DNA of 64,000 nucleotides from Stenotrophomonas maltophilia. Lineage in GTDB: Bacteria > Pseudomonadota > Gammaproteobacteria > Xanthomonadales > Xanthomonadaceae. The stretch spans positions 1-64,000 of the forward strand of contig NZ_LYVJ01000007.1 in NCBI RefSeq assembly GCF_001676385.1, in the 5' to 3' direction. Under the pieces are notes generated by a model. It had not been told where the DNA came from and searched no databases. It saw only the letters and a program-made list of their open reading frames with translations. This document shows, piece after piece, positions 36,652-44,420 of this stretch (the stretch's first letter is position 1; each line of letters opens with the position of its first letter). The position numbers were made by a program, and so were the translations under genes.

Positions 36652-37209
36652 TCAGGGTCGCCAGTTGGCGTTGTTCTCCCAGAACGCCACCGCGCGCCGG
36701 TAGGCCTCGCGGTCCAGCGGCACGCCGGAACCGCCCTCCTCCACGCCCAGCGCATTGCGCATCATCGTGATCGGCGCCATCGGTACTTCTTCCGGCTCGG
36801 CGGTGTAGATGCAGCCGACGATGCCCCAGTCGGCCTCGATCGGCGAACCTTCCTTCGCCAGCTGCTCGGCGCTGTACAGGATGACCACCAGATAGTTCGC
36901 GCGCGGGGACTCCACGCCCTCGAACCAGCGCACCAGCACCGGCAGCTCATCGCGGTTGCGCGCTTCGTAGCCGCTGCGCAGCAGGTGGCGGTTGGCCTCG
37001 GTGATCGGCACCGTCAGGCAGCGCGTGCTGGTCCAGTTCTCGTAGACGAACAGTTTGCAGAACGGAGCGTAGCCGTCGAGCACCTTCAGTGGCGCATGCG
37101 CATTGAGATGTGCCTCGAACTGCTCGGCAGTGCAGTCTTGGATGGTGTTGCCGCGCGGCACGCGCGGGAACAGGCGGGGACGGGCGAAATCGGTGAGGAC
37201 GATGGACAT
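36652..37209 (-). CDS. DUF3228 family protein
   Basis: This 185-residue soluble protein matches DUF3228: MSIVLTDFARPRLFPRVPRG at the start, DGYAPFCKLFVYENWTSTR, GYEARNRDELPVLVRWFEGVE, and PEEVPMAPITMMRNALGVEEGGSGVPLD near the C-terminus. No function is established for this family. It is convergent with the CxxC protein gene and divergent from the amidohydrolase gene. Confidence 0.8.
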   Translation of the reverse strand: MSIVLTDFARPRLFPRVPRGNTIQDCTAEQFEAHLNAHAPLKVLDGYAPFCKLFVYENWTSTRCLTVPITEANRHLLRSGYEARNRDELPVLVRWFEGVESPRANYLVVILYSAEQLAKEGSPIEADWGIVGCIYTAEPEEVPMAPITMMRNALGVEEGGSGVPLDREAYRRAVAFWENNANWRP

Positions 37210-37346
37210 GGCGCAGGTGTGATCAGGAGTGCTGCTGCACAGGGTAACCGGCCCGAAGGCAGGCAGGGCCGGATGCCGATGGTCACTGGCATCCGCCTCC
37301 GTCTTGCCGCACCCTGCGGGCGACCCACCGTCAGGATCGCCAGCTC

Positions 37347-38864
37347 ATGGAAGCAGCACGCGCGTTATCCCGCTCCGCCCGTCCCCGCCGATGGCTGAAA
37401 GTGCTGGTCGCCCTCATGCTGGTGCCGCCGGTGCTGTTCAGCGCGGCCCTGCTCTGGCCGCTGTCGGCACCGCCCTTGCCCGAGCCGGGCGACAGCCGCG
37501 TGATCGTCAACGCGCGAGTGGTGGACGTCGCGCGCGGCCAGGTCAGCGAACCCACCACAGTGACGGTGCGCAACGGCACGATCACTGCCGTTGGCGAAGC
37601 CCCACGGGATACCACGTTGCCGGTGCTCGACGCAGGCGGCCGTTGGCTGCTGCCCGGTTTCTGGGACATGCACACCCATGCACTGCAGTTGTCGCCGCAG
37701 CTCCAGTTCCCGTTGATGCTGGCCAACGGAATCACCGGCACCCGCGACATGATGGATTGCCCGCAGGCCACCGATCCGCTGATCGCCTGCGTGGCCGACA
37801 AGCGCCGCTGGACCGCACAGGCCATTGCCGGGCAGCAGGTTGCGCCGCGCTTCGTGCAGATCGCCAGCTTCTATTTCGAAGATCCGTCACTCGCGCCGGA
37901 GGCCGGCGCTGCGCGTGCACGCGCGTACAGCGCGCGAGGTATCGACGCGTTGAAGGTCTACAACCGGCTGCGTGCCGACACCTACCAGCGGCTGGCCACC
38001 GAGGCGCAGCAACTGCGCCATCCGCTGGTAGGCCATCTGCCCAGGGCCGTGCCGCTGCAGGATGCCTTGCAGGCGGGCCAGCGCAGCTTCGAACACGCCC
38101 ATCTCTTCGTGCGCCACTGCTCGGACAACGCGGCGGCGTGGCGCAGTGGCACGCTCGACGGCGAAGACCCAACCGTACTGGCCGAACGAACGGTCACTGG
38201 ATACCAGTCCGCGGTCTGCGACGAAGCATTCGATCTGATGCAGGCCAGCGGTGCCGCGTTCGTGCCCACCCATGTCACCCGCGAAGAGGATGCGCGTGCA
38301 CGCGACCCCGCCTTCGTCGACGATCCGCGCCTGGCCTATATGGATCCGCTTTCACGCTGGGCGTGGCGTGATGACTTGCAGGCCATCGTGGCGCGCCACC
38401 CCGGCCCGCGCGGCGAAACCGCACTGAAGGCCTACTTTGAGCACGGGTTGGCGCTGACCGGCGCTTCGCATCGTGCCGGCGTCACCGTGCTGGTCGGCAC
38501 CGATACCGGGTTGGGCGGCTTGCGCTACCACGATGAACTGCAGTGGCTGCGGCAAGCCGGCCTGAGCCAGGCCGACGTACTGCGTGCAGCCACGCTGCAG
38601 CCTGCGCGCCATCTGCAGCTGCACGCATCACATGGCAGTGTCGAGGTCGGCAAAGCCGCCGACCTGGTGTTGCTTGATGGCAATCCGCTGCACGACATTG
38701 CCAATACCCGCCGCGTGCATGCGGTGCTGCTGGCCGGCCATCTCTATGACCGCCAGCGGCTGGATGCGTTGCTGGCCTATGCGCGCAGGCAGGCACGTTC
38801 GCCAGCAGTGATGGCGCGGCTGTTGTGGGGCTTCATCACCAGCCCGGTCAGTGCCGAACTGTAA
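37347..38864 (+). CDS. Membrane-anchored or exported amidohydrolase-family protein
   Basis: This 505-residue protein has one N-terminal hydrophobic segment (about residues 17-40: WLKVLVALMLVPPVLFSAALLWPL), which is a signal anchor or signal peptide. It is followed by an imidazolonepropionase/prolidase-like amidohydrolase. Metal ligands are visible: HxH in FWDMHTHAL (about 109-113), Lys in GIDALKVYN, His in HPLVGHLP and SFEHAHLF, and Asp in VLVGTDTG. The KAADLVLLDGNPL motif near 438 is typical. It probably cleaves a small amide or peptide in the envelope. AGGA lies upstream of ATG 37347. Confidence 0.83.
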   Translation: MEAARALSRSARPRRWLKVLVALMLVPPVLFSAALLWPLSAPPLPEPGDSRVIVNARVVDVARGQVSEPTTVTVRNGTITAVGEAPRDTTLPVLDAGGRWLLPGFWDMHTHALQLSPQLQFPLMLANGITGTRDMMDCPQATDPLIACVADKRRWTAQAIAGQQVAPRFVQIASFYFEDPSLAPEAGAARARAYSARGIDALKVYNRLRADTYQRLATEAQQLRHPLVGHLPRAVPLQDALQAGQRSFEHAHLFVRHCSDNAAAWRSGTLDGEDPTVLAERTVTGYQSAVCDEAFDLMQASGAAFVPTHVTREEDARARDPAFVDDPRLAYMDPLSRWAWRDDLQAIVARHPGPRGETALKAYFEHGLALTGASHRAGVTVLVGTDTGLGGLRYHDELQWLRQAGLSQADVLRAATLQPARHLQLHASHGSVEVGKAADLVLLDGNPLHDIANTRRVHAVLLAGHLYDRQRLDALLAYARRQARSPAVMARLLWGFITSPVSAEL

Positions 38865-38870
38865 CGGCAG

Positions 38871-39602
38871 CTACAATGCCATCCGCTCGCGCAGCTCGCG
38901 CGCCTGCCGCCGCGACACTTCCACTTCACTGCCATCGTCCAGCGTCAAGCCGTAGCCGTCGGCAATGCTGGGTGTTACCCCGCGAATCCTGCGCAGGTTG
39001 ACCAGGGTATTGCGGTTGGCACGGAAGAACAGATCCTGCGGCAGGCGAGCTTCCAGGGCGCTCAGGCTGCGGGTCAGCAAGGCGTCCTGGTCGCGGAACC
39101 ACAGCCGCGTGTAGTTGCCATCCACCACCAGCCGGCGGATCTCGGACACCGCGACGAACCAGCAGCGATCGCCTTCGCGCACGAACACCTGGTCCTGTGC
39201 AGCCAGCGTGCTGCGCGGCTCCGGCGTTTCGCTCGTCACCACGCTGCGCTGGCGCGCCCGCTCCAGCGCTTCCAGCAAGCGCGGTGCCTCGACAGGCTTC
39301 ACCAGATAGTCCAGCGCGTTGGCCTGGAACGCGCGCACCGCGTAGGTGTCGTAGGCAGTAACGAAGATCACCGCCGGCACCGTCTCCAGCCCGTCCAGCA
39401 CATCGAAGCCACTGCCGGAGGGCATCTGCACATCCAGCAACACAAGCTCCGGCGCCAAAGTGGCGATCGCCTCGCGTGCGGCGGGCACATCGTCGGCTTC
39501 GCCCACGCACCGCACCCATGGTAGTGCCGACAACAGGGTGCGCAGCTCCTGCCGGGCCAGGCGCGCATCATCGACAATCAGTACGCGCAGGACACCATTC
39601 AC
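38871..39602 (-). CDS. LytTR-family response regulator
   Basis: This 243-residue regulator has a receiver with LIVDDARLARQEL, the phospho-acceptor Asp57 in VLLDVQMPSGSG and Lys in DYLVKPVEAPR. The C-terminal LytTR DNA-binding domain (about residues 145-240) includes VDGNYTRLWFRDQ and FFRANRNTLVNLRRI. It is of the AlgR/LytR type. The start overlaps the stop of the LytS-like kinase by 4 bp. Target genes are unknown. Confidence 0.9.
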   Translation of the reverse strand: MNGVLRVLIVDDARLARQELRTLLSALPWVRCVGEADDVPAAREAIATLAPELVLLDVQMPSGSGFDVLDGLETVPAVIFVTAYDTYAVRAFQANALDYLVKPVEAPRLLEALERARQRSVVTSETPEPRSTLAAQDQVFVREGDRCWFVAVSEIRRLVVDGNYTRLWFRDQDALLTRSLSALEARLPQDLFFRANRNTLVNLRRIRGVTPSIADGYGLTLDDGSEVEVSRRQARELRERMAL

Positions 39603-40651
39603 TGCGGGATCTCCAGCAGCGCCTGCATGTGGTTGCCAACCGGCTGCAGCGTGAAACTGCCGCGCCTGCCCAGCTGCGTGCGCAGATAGGCCAGGCCGAC
39701 GCCATGGCCATGGCCATGGCTGGGTTCATCGCCCGTGCCCAGCGGGTTGTCTACCTGCAGACGCAGCAGGTCATTGTCCAGCGTGGCCCGGATCTGCACT
39801 TCACCGCCCCCCGGGCGGCTGGCGATGCCGTGCCTGATCGCGTTTTCCACCAGCAGCTGCAGCGCCATCGCCGGCAACAGCGCCTGCAGGGCACCGGCAT
39901 CGATGTGCCGGCTTACCTGCAGGCGCTGTTCGAAGTGGATCGTCTCGATGGCCAGGTAGTCCTCCACCACCGCCAGTTCCTCTGCCAGCGTGACCTGCTC
40001 GCTGCGGTTGTGCGCCAGCGCCTGGCGCAGCGTGCGCGACAGGCGGGTGACCATGTCGCGCGCACGCTCAGGATCTTCCAGGATCAGCGCGCGCAGGTTG
40101 TTCAGCGCATTGAACATGAAGTGCGGGTTGAGCCGGGCACGCAGCGCATCTCGCTCCAGCGCACTGCGCTCCGCTTCGGCGCGCAGCCTTGCCAGTTCCG
40201 CACCACGTATCCGGCGCAGGCTGTGCAGGCTTGCCCATAGTGCGGCCCACAGGGCCAGTATCACCGCCGTGGTGTACCAGTAGAGCAGCAGCGCCTTGGG
40301 GCTGAAGTCGGCCGCCTGCCGCCCCGGGCCCACCCAGTTCCAGGCCAGCGCCGAGTGCAGCGCCATGATCACCAGAACCTGCGCCACTGCCGCGCCCAAT
40401 GCCACCGACAGCGCCAGCCGCAGCAACAGCCCGGCCGTACCGCGCGCCCACCAGTCGGCGCGCAGCGCCCGCGCACGGATGGCGCCGCTGCACCCGAACA
40501 GGGCCAATGCCAGGCCCAGCGTGATCAACGCGCCAGCGCTTCCGGCATCGTCGAGATAGGCCTGGCGCAGGCCGATTCCCGCAAGGCCATAAAGCGCCCA
40601 TGCCAGCCCGTTGAGCAGCCAGAAGCGTAGCGATGAGGAGGAGTCCGGCAT
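39599..40651 (-). CDS. LytS/YehU-type sensor histidine kinase
   Basis: This membrane kinase is about 350 residues long. Four hydrophobic segments (about residues 8-28, 38-56, 75-98 and 120-145) lead into a His_kinase domain (PF06580) with the phospho-acceptor His in ARLNPHFMFNALNNLRALI. Its shortened ATPase part includes LLVENAIRHGIASRPGGGEV and GVGLAYLRTQLGRRG. It partners the LytTR regulator downstream. ATG 40651 is chosen; ATG 40657 is also possible. The gene begins 24 bp after the alpha/beta hydrolase stop, so all three form one operon. Confidence 0.88.
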   Translation of the reverse strand: MPDSSSSLRFWLLNGLAWALYGLAGIGLRQAYLDDAGSAGALITLGLALALFGCSGAIRARALRADWWARGTAGLLLRLALSVALGAAVAQVLVIMALHSALAWNWVGPGRQAADFSPKALLLYWYTTAVILALWAALWASLHSLRRIRGAELARLRAEAERSALERDALRARLNPHFMFNALNNLRALILEDPERARDMVTRLSRTLRQALAHNRSEQVTLAEELAVVEDYLAIETIHFEQRLQVSRHIDAGALQALLPAMALQLLVENAIRHGIASRPGGGEVQIRATLDNDLLRLQVDNPLGTGDEPSHGHGHGVGLAYLRTQLGRRGSFTLQPVGNHMQALLEIPQ

Positions 40652-40675
40652 GTCCATTCCGAGGCGAATTGAAAC

Positions 40676-41600
40676 TCAGCGGTGATGGTCGAGGAAGGCC
40701 TGCCCTGCCCCTGCAGCCAGCGCGGATCATCCCACATCAGGAAATGAAAACCCTGCGCGCTCATCGCAATCTGCACACCCTGCAGTTCCGCGTACTGGGT
40801 CCGGAAGACGGCGCGGGTGCTTTCCTCGGTCGCGCCCATCGGCTGGTAGCCGGCCCAGCTTCCCAGCACCAGCGTCGGCGCGCTGATCGAGGCGATGCTG
40901 GCGCGCAGGTCGGTGGTCATCACCGCATGCATGGCATCGGCGGTTGTCTGGCGATCGCTGGTTTCCCCCCAGCGCACCAATTCGGCCGGCGCTGCGGATC
41001 GCGGGTCATGCCCGCCAGGCCCGCCTTCAGCTGTGCCTGCCATTGCACGGCGTCGGTGGCCAGCATGCCCTTGCGCAGCTCGTCGGCCATCGGGCGTGCG
41101 CGTTCCACCGTGGCGTTCGGGTCACGCGCTGCCGGCAGGAATGGCAGTGCGTCGACCACTACCAGCGCACTGACCGCCTTCGGCTCGGCCTGCGCCATCT
41201 GCAGGCCCAGCAGGCCGCCAAGGCTGTGGCCAATCACCACCACCGGCCCCAGGTGCCCGTCATGCAGGTAGGCCAGCAGCTGCCGACGCATCGCCGGCAG
41301 GAACTCCGCCGGGCGCGGGTCTGCCGGCGCAGCGCCCGCAAAGCCCGGCAGCTGCACCAGGTGGCACTGCGCATCCTTCAATGCCAGGCAGGTTTCACGC
41401 CAGACCTCGGCGCTGCTGTTCAGGCCAGGGATCATCAGCAGCGGGCGCCCCTTGCCGACCACCTCGACCTGCACTTTGCCGGCGGTCGAGTCAGTGGCGG
41501 CATGCGCCGGGCCGGTACCGAGCACGGCCATCGCCATGCCGGTCATCGCCAGCCGGACCAGGGCCTTCATTGCGTACCAGAGTGCCAGGAAGATCTTCAT
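40676..41600 (-). CDS. Exported alpha/beta hydrolase (two frameshifts in this sequence)
   Basis: This protein of about 308 residues has an N-terminal hydrophobic signal (MKIFLALWYAMKALVRLAMTG...AHAA). The hydrolase core has the oxyanion segment PLLMIPGLNSSAEVW, the nucleophile elbow VVVIGHSLGGLLG and, in the second frame, TLVLGSWAGYQPMG, with the catalytic His probably in GFHFLMWDDPR. Two single-base losses break the frame, near 40989 (expect PQRPAELVRWG) and near 40708 (expect LQGQGQAFLDHHR, then stop at 40676). AAGGAG precedes ATG 41600. It sits first in the LytS/LytTR operon, hinting that its product or substrate is sensed by that system. Confidence 0.78.
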
Positions 41601-41803
41601 CGTCAGCTCCTTCATCGGGTGGGTGTTGCCGGGACGGGAGCAGCGTGGGCCTGGACGAGGCAAGCCGGTTGCGATTTCGGAGCAGCGGCCGGTCACCCGG
41701 GTGAACGGTCGCGTGCCACGGACGGCCTGCCCTCACACGGCAATCGCACATCCATCTTGATGAAGCGATATACTCACCCGCACCCGCCGCTGCCGCCCGT
41801 GCC

Positions 41804-42631
41804 ATGACTGCCATCAGCTTCGAGTTCTATCCACCCAAGACCGACGAGCAGCGCAGCCAGCTCGACCGCGCCGCCACCCGGCTGAAGGACTACGGCCCCG
41901 AGTACGTATCCTGTACCTTCGGCGCCGGTGGCTCGACCCTGAGCTACACCTCCGAGACCGTGCGCCATCTGAACCAGCACCATGGCTTCGAGGCTGCGCC
42001 GCACCTGTCCTGCGTCGGCGGCACCCGCCAGGAAATCCGCGAGCTGCTCAAGCTGTACCGCGCCATCGGCTGCCGCCGCCTGGTCGCGCTGCGCGGCGAC
42101 CTTCCGTCGGGAATGGGCTTCCCCGGCGACATGCGCTACGCCGCGGAACTGATCGACTTCATCCGTGCCGAGCACGGCGACGCCTTCCGCATCGAGGTCG
42201 GGGCCTACCCGGAAACCCATCCGCAGGCCGCCGATGCCCTGTCCGACCTGAAGCACTTCAAGGCCAAGATCGATGCCGGTGCCGACGCGGCGATCACCCA
42301 GTATTTCTTCAACCCGGATGCCTATTTCCACTTCGTCGACGAAGTGCGCCGGCTGGGGGTGCAGGTGCCGATCACCCCGGGGATCATGCCGATCTCCAAC
42401 TTCAGCCAGCTGCGCCGCTTCTCCGAGCAGTGCGGCGCCGAGATCCCGCGCTGGATCGGCCGCAAGATGCTGGCCTATGGCGATGATGCCGCGTCGGTAC
42501 GTGCGTTCGGCGCTGAGGTGGTGGCCAGGCTCTGCCAACGCCTGATCGAAGGCGGTGCCCCTGGCCTGCACTTCTATACCCTGAACCTGGCGAAGCCGAC
42601 CCTGTCGGTGTTGAAGCTGCTGCAGGGCTGA
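41804..42631 (+). CDS. metF: 5,10-Methylenetetrahydrofolate reductase
   Basis: This 275-residue FAD enzyme makes 5-methyl-THF for methionine synthesis. MTAISFEFYPPKTDEQ (catalytic Glu near residue 7), SCTFGAGGSTLSYT, LVALRGDLPSG, GADAAITQYFFNPDAYF and TPGIMPISNF are the family blocks. Length is slightly short, as in related species. Together with metK and ahcY it covers three steps of the activated methyl cycle. A TATACT lies about 35 bp upstream of the start. Confidence 0.95.
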   Translation: MTAISFEFYPPKTDEQRSQLDRAATRLKDYGPEYVSCTFGAGGSTLSYTSETVRHLNQHHGFEAAPHLSCVGGTRQEIRELLKLYRAIGCRRLVALRGDLPSGMGFPGDMRYAAELIDFIRAEHGDAFRIEVGAYPETHPQAADALSDLKHFKAKIDAGADAAITQYFFNPDAYFHFVDEVRRLGVQVPITPGIMPISNFSQLRRFSEQCGAEIPRWIGRKMLAYGDDAASVRAFGAEVVARLCQRLIEGGAPGLHFYTLNLAKPTLSVLKLLQG

Positions 42632-42671
42632 AAGCACACCATGCCGTCGCAATCGGCGCTACCCTGCGCCG

Positions 42672-43259
42672 ATGAACCGGCTTTCCCACCTGCTGTTGTT
42701 GCTGCTCCTGCTGTACCTGGTCGCGGGCGTTGCCCATGCGCAATCGACGCGCCTGAACCGCTGCACGGATCCGCAGGGCCAGAGCGTGTATACCGACCGG
42801 CCCTGTGACAGCGTCGGTGCGCAATCGCGGCTGCCACCGCCCGCTGCCACCGGCAACACCTTGCCGCGCGACACACTCGGGGCGCGCTGCCCACGGCGGC
42901 TGAGTGAGCTGGTGGACGCGCTGCGCACCGGCATCGTCAGCAACGACGTGAACCGCCTGTCGTCGCTGTACCTGTGGGGCGCGGTGTCCGACGCGGGTGC
43001 ACAGCGCATCCTCGGTCAATTGGAATCGCTGGTACGGCGGCCGCTGGTGGACGTGGTTCCGGTGTATCCGTCACAGGCGCTGCCGTCGTCGGAGGATGAG
43101 GGCCAGGCCCCTGCTGCGCAGGGATCCGACCCTGAGCCCTCTGTAACACGGCATCCGGTCGGCCTGCGCCTGGAGCAGACGCTGCCCGGCAGCGTGTCGC
43201 GCGCCTCGACGGTGCTGGGGCTGCGGCGGCAGTACGGATGTTTCTGGATCACCTTGTGA
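42672..43259 (+). CDS. DUF4124-domain exported protein
   Basis: This 195-residue protein has a signal peptide (MNRLSHLLLLLLLLYLVAGVAHA), followed by a DUF4124 module (STRLNRCTDPQGQSVYTDRPCD) with its paired Cys residues. The rest is a folded region with RLSSLYLWGAVSDAGAQRILGQL. Residues about 144-155 (EGQAPAAQGSDPEP) are encoded by a copy of the GGGGTCAGAGCCC-type repeat, so part of the protein is repeat-derived. The function is unknown. Confidence 0.75.
   Translation: MNRLSHLLLLLLLLYLVAGVAHAQSTRLNRCTDPQGQSVYTDRPCDSVGAQSRLPPPAATGNTLPRDTLGARCPRRLSELVDALRTGIVSNDVNRLSSLYLWGAVSDAGAQRILGQLESLVRRPLVDVVPVYPSQALPSSEDEGQAPAAQGSDPEPSVTRHPVGLRLEQTLPGSVSRASTVLGLRRQYGCFWITL
43100..43139 (+). repeat. GGGGTCAGAGCCC-type repeat, copy 2, inside a coding region
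   Basis: GGCCAGGCCCCTGCTGCGCA then GGGATCCGACCC, lying in frame inside the DUF4124 gene. It matches copy 3 at 43318-43352 over CCCTGCTGCGCAGGGATCCG. Confidence 0.7.
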
Positions 43260-43317
43260 TCGCAGGCAGGCATCCACGCCTGGCATTGATCCATTGCTTC
43301 CGGGAGGGGGCGGCGAT

Positions 43318-43352
43318 GGGGTCAGCGCCCTGCTGCGCAGGGATCCGACCCC
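43318..43352 (+). repeat. GGGGTCAGAGCCC-type repeat, copy 3
   Basis: GGGGTCAGCGCCC-tgctgcgca-GGGATCCGACCCC lies in the convergent gap between the DUF4124 and mutT genes, about 180 bp from copy 2. Confidence 0.75.
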
Positions 43353-43362
43353 GCGCGCGGCC

Positions 43363-44319
43363 TCACTGCGGCCACAGGCCGCGGATGGCGGCGATACCCT
43401 GCCCGCCGTGGCGGCGCGCTTCGGCGATGTCACCCCGGCCCATGCCGCCCAGGGCATAGATCGGCAGCGAGACCTGGGCGCGAAGCTCGGCAAAGGCGTC
43501 CCAACCCAGCGGCGTGGCGCCCGGATGACTGGCAGTGGCCTGCACCGGCCCCAGCACGGCGAAGTCACAGCCCAGCTTTTGTGCGGCCTGCAGCTGCGGC
43601 AGATCGTGGCAGGACGCGGCCACCAGCTGGCCCTCGGGCAGCGGGCGCTGTGACAACTGCAGCAGCTGCTCGCTGCCCAGATGCACACCCACGCCCAGTG
43701 CCCGCGCCAGCTCGATGTCACGGTTGAGCAGCCACTGCACTCCACTGCGGCGGTGCGTGCGCACGGCCTGCTCGACCATCGCCTGCCGCTGCGCATGTGC
43801 CGGCGGCAGCCGCAGCTGGATGCGCTGCTGGCCCGCAGCCACCGCGCGCTGCAACTGCTCGTGCCAGTGTCCTATGCCGCTGCCTTCGTCAGCCGGCGCC
43901 GGGGTGATCAGGTAACTGTCCGGCTGGCGCAGGGCAGCCACCACCGGCAGATCTGCCGGCGGCATCGAGTAGCGGCCCAGCTTGTCCGGCGCCACCCAGG
44001 TGATGGCCTGGCCCTCGCGGCCGCGCGGGGCGCCCTTCCAGCTGCGCACGTGGCGTACTTCCAGGGTCAGGTGCTTGTCGGGGTAGCGCTGCGGTACGTC
44101 CATCAGCCACTCGCCGACATCGGCGTCGATGCCCAGCTCCTCGCGCAGCTCGCGCACCAGCGCCTGCTCGGAGGTCTCGCCGGATTCGCGCTTGCCGCCG
44201 GGGAACTCCCACAGGCCGGCCATGTCGCGGTTCCCGGTACGGCGGTTGAGCAGCACGCGGCCACGGGCGTCGGTGATGACGGCGGCCACGACGTGGATTG
44301 ATCGGGTGGGAGAAGCCAT
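43363..44319 (-). CDS. mutT: MutT-type Nudix hydrolase fused to a ThiE-like domain
   Basis: This 318-residue protein has two domains. The N-terminal Nudix domain (about residues 1-130) has a full Nudix box, GKRESGETSEQALVRELREELGID, and hydrolyses 8-oxo-dGTP to keep oxidised guanine out of DNA. The C-terminal half (about residues 140-318) is a TenI/ThiE-like barrel: LGVGVHLGSEQLL, VAASCHDLPQLQAAQKLGCDFAVLGPV and PIYALGGMGRGDIAEA. This fusion is widespread in gammaproteobacteria; the role of the second domain is unclear. ATG 44319 is chosen from the Nudix start IHVVAAVI; no clear SD is seen. Confidence 0.88.
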   Translation of the reverse strand: MASPTRSIHVVAAVITDARGRVLLNRRTGNRDMAGLWEFPGGKRESGETSEQALVRELREELGIDADVGEWLMDVPQRYPDKHLTLEVRHVRSWKGAPRGREGQAITWVAPDKLGRYSMPPADLPVVAALRQPDSYLITPAPADEGSGIGHWHEQLQRAVAAGQQRIQLRLPPAHAQRQAMVEQAVRTHRRSGVQWLLNRDIELARALGVGVHLGSEQLLQLSQRPLPEGQLVAASCHDLPQLQAAQKLGCDFAVLGPVQATASHPGATPLGWDAFAELRAQVSLPIYALGGMGRGDIAEARRHGGQGIAAIRGLWPQ

Positions 44320-44383
44320 GGAGGAAGAATGCCCAGATCCGGTCGACCCGCGCAATCTCGGATCCAGGCCGGACCATCCTGGC

Positions 44384-44411
44384 CAAAGAAAAGCCCCGCT
44401 TCCGCGGGGCT
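44384..44411 (-). terminator. Rho-independent terminator of secA
   Basis: On the minus strand AGCCCCGC-ggaa-GCGGGGCT is followed by TTTTCTTT. It lies about 10 bp past the secA stop. Confidence 0.9.
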
Positions 44412-44420
44412 CTCCGGAGG

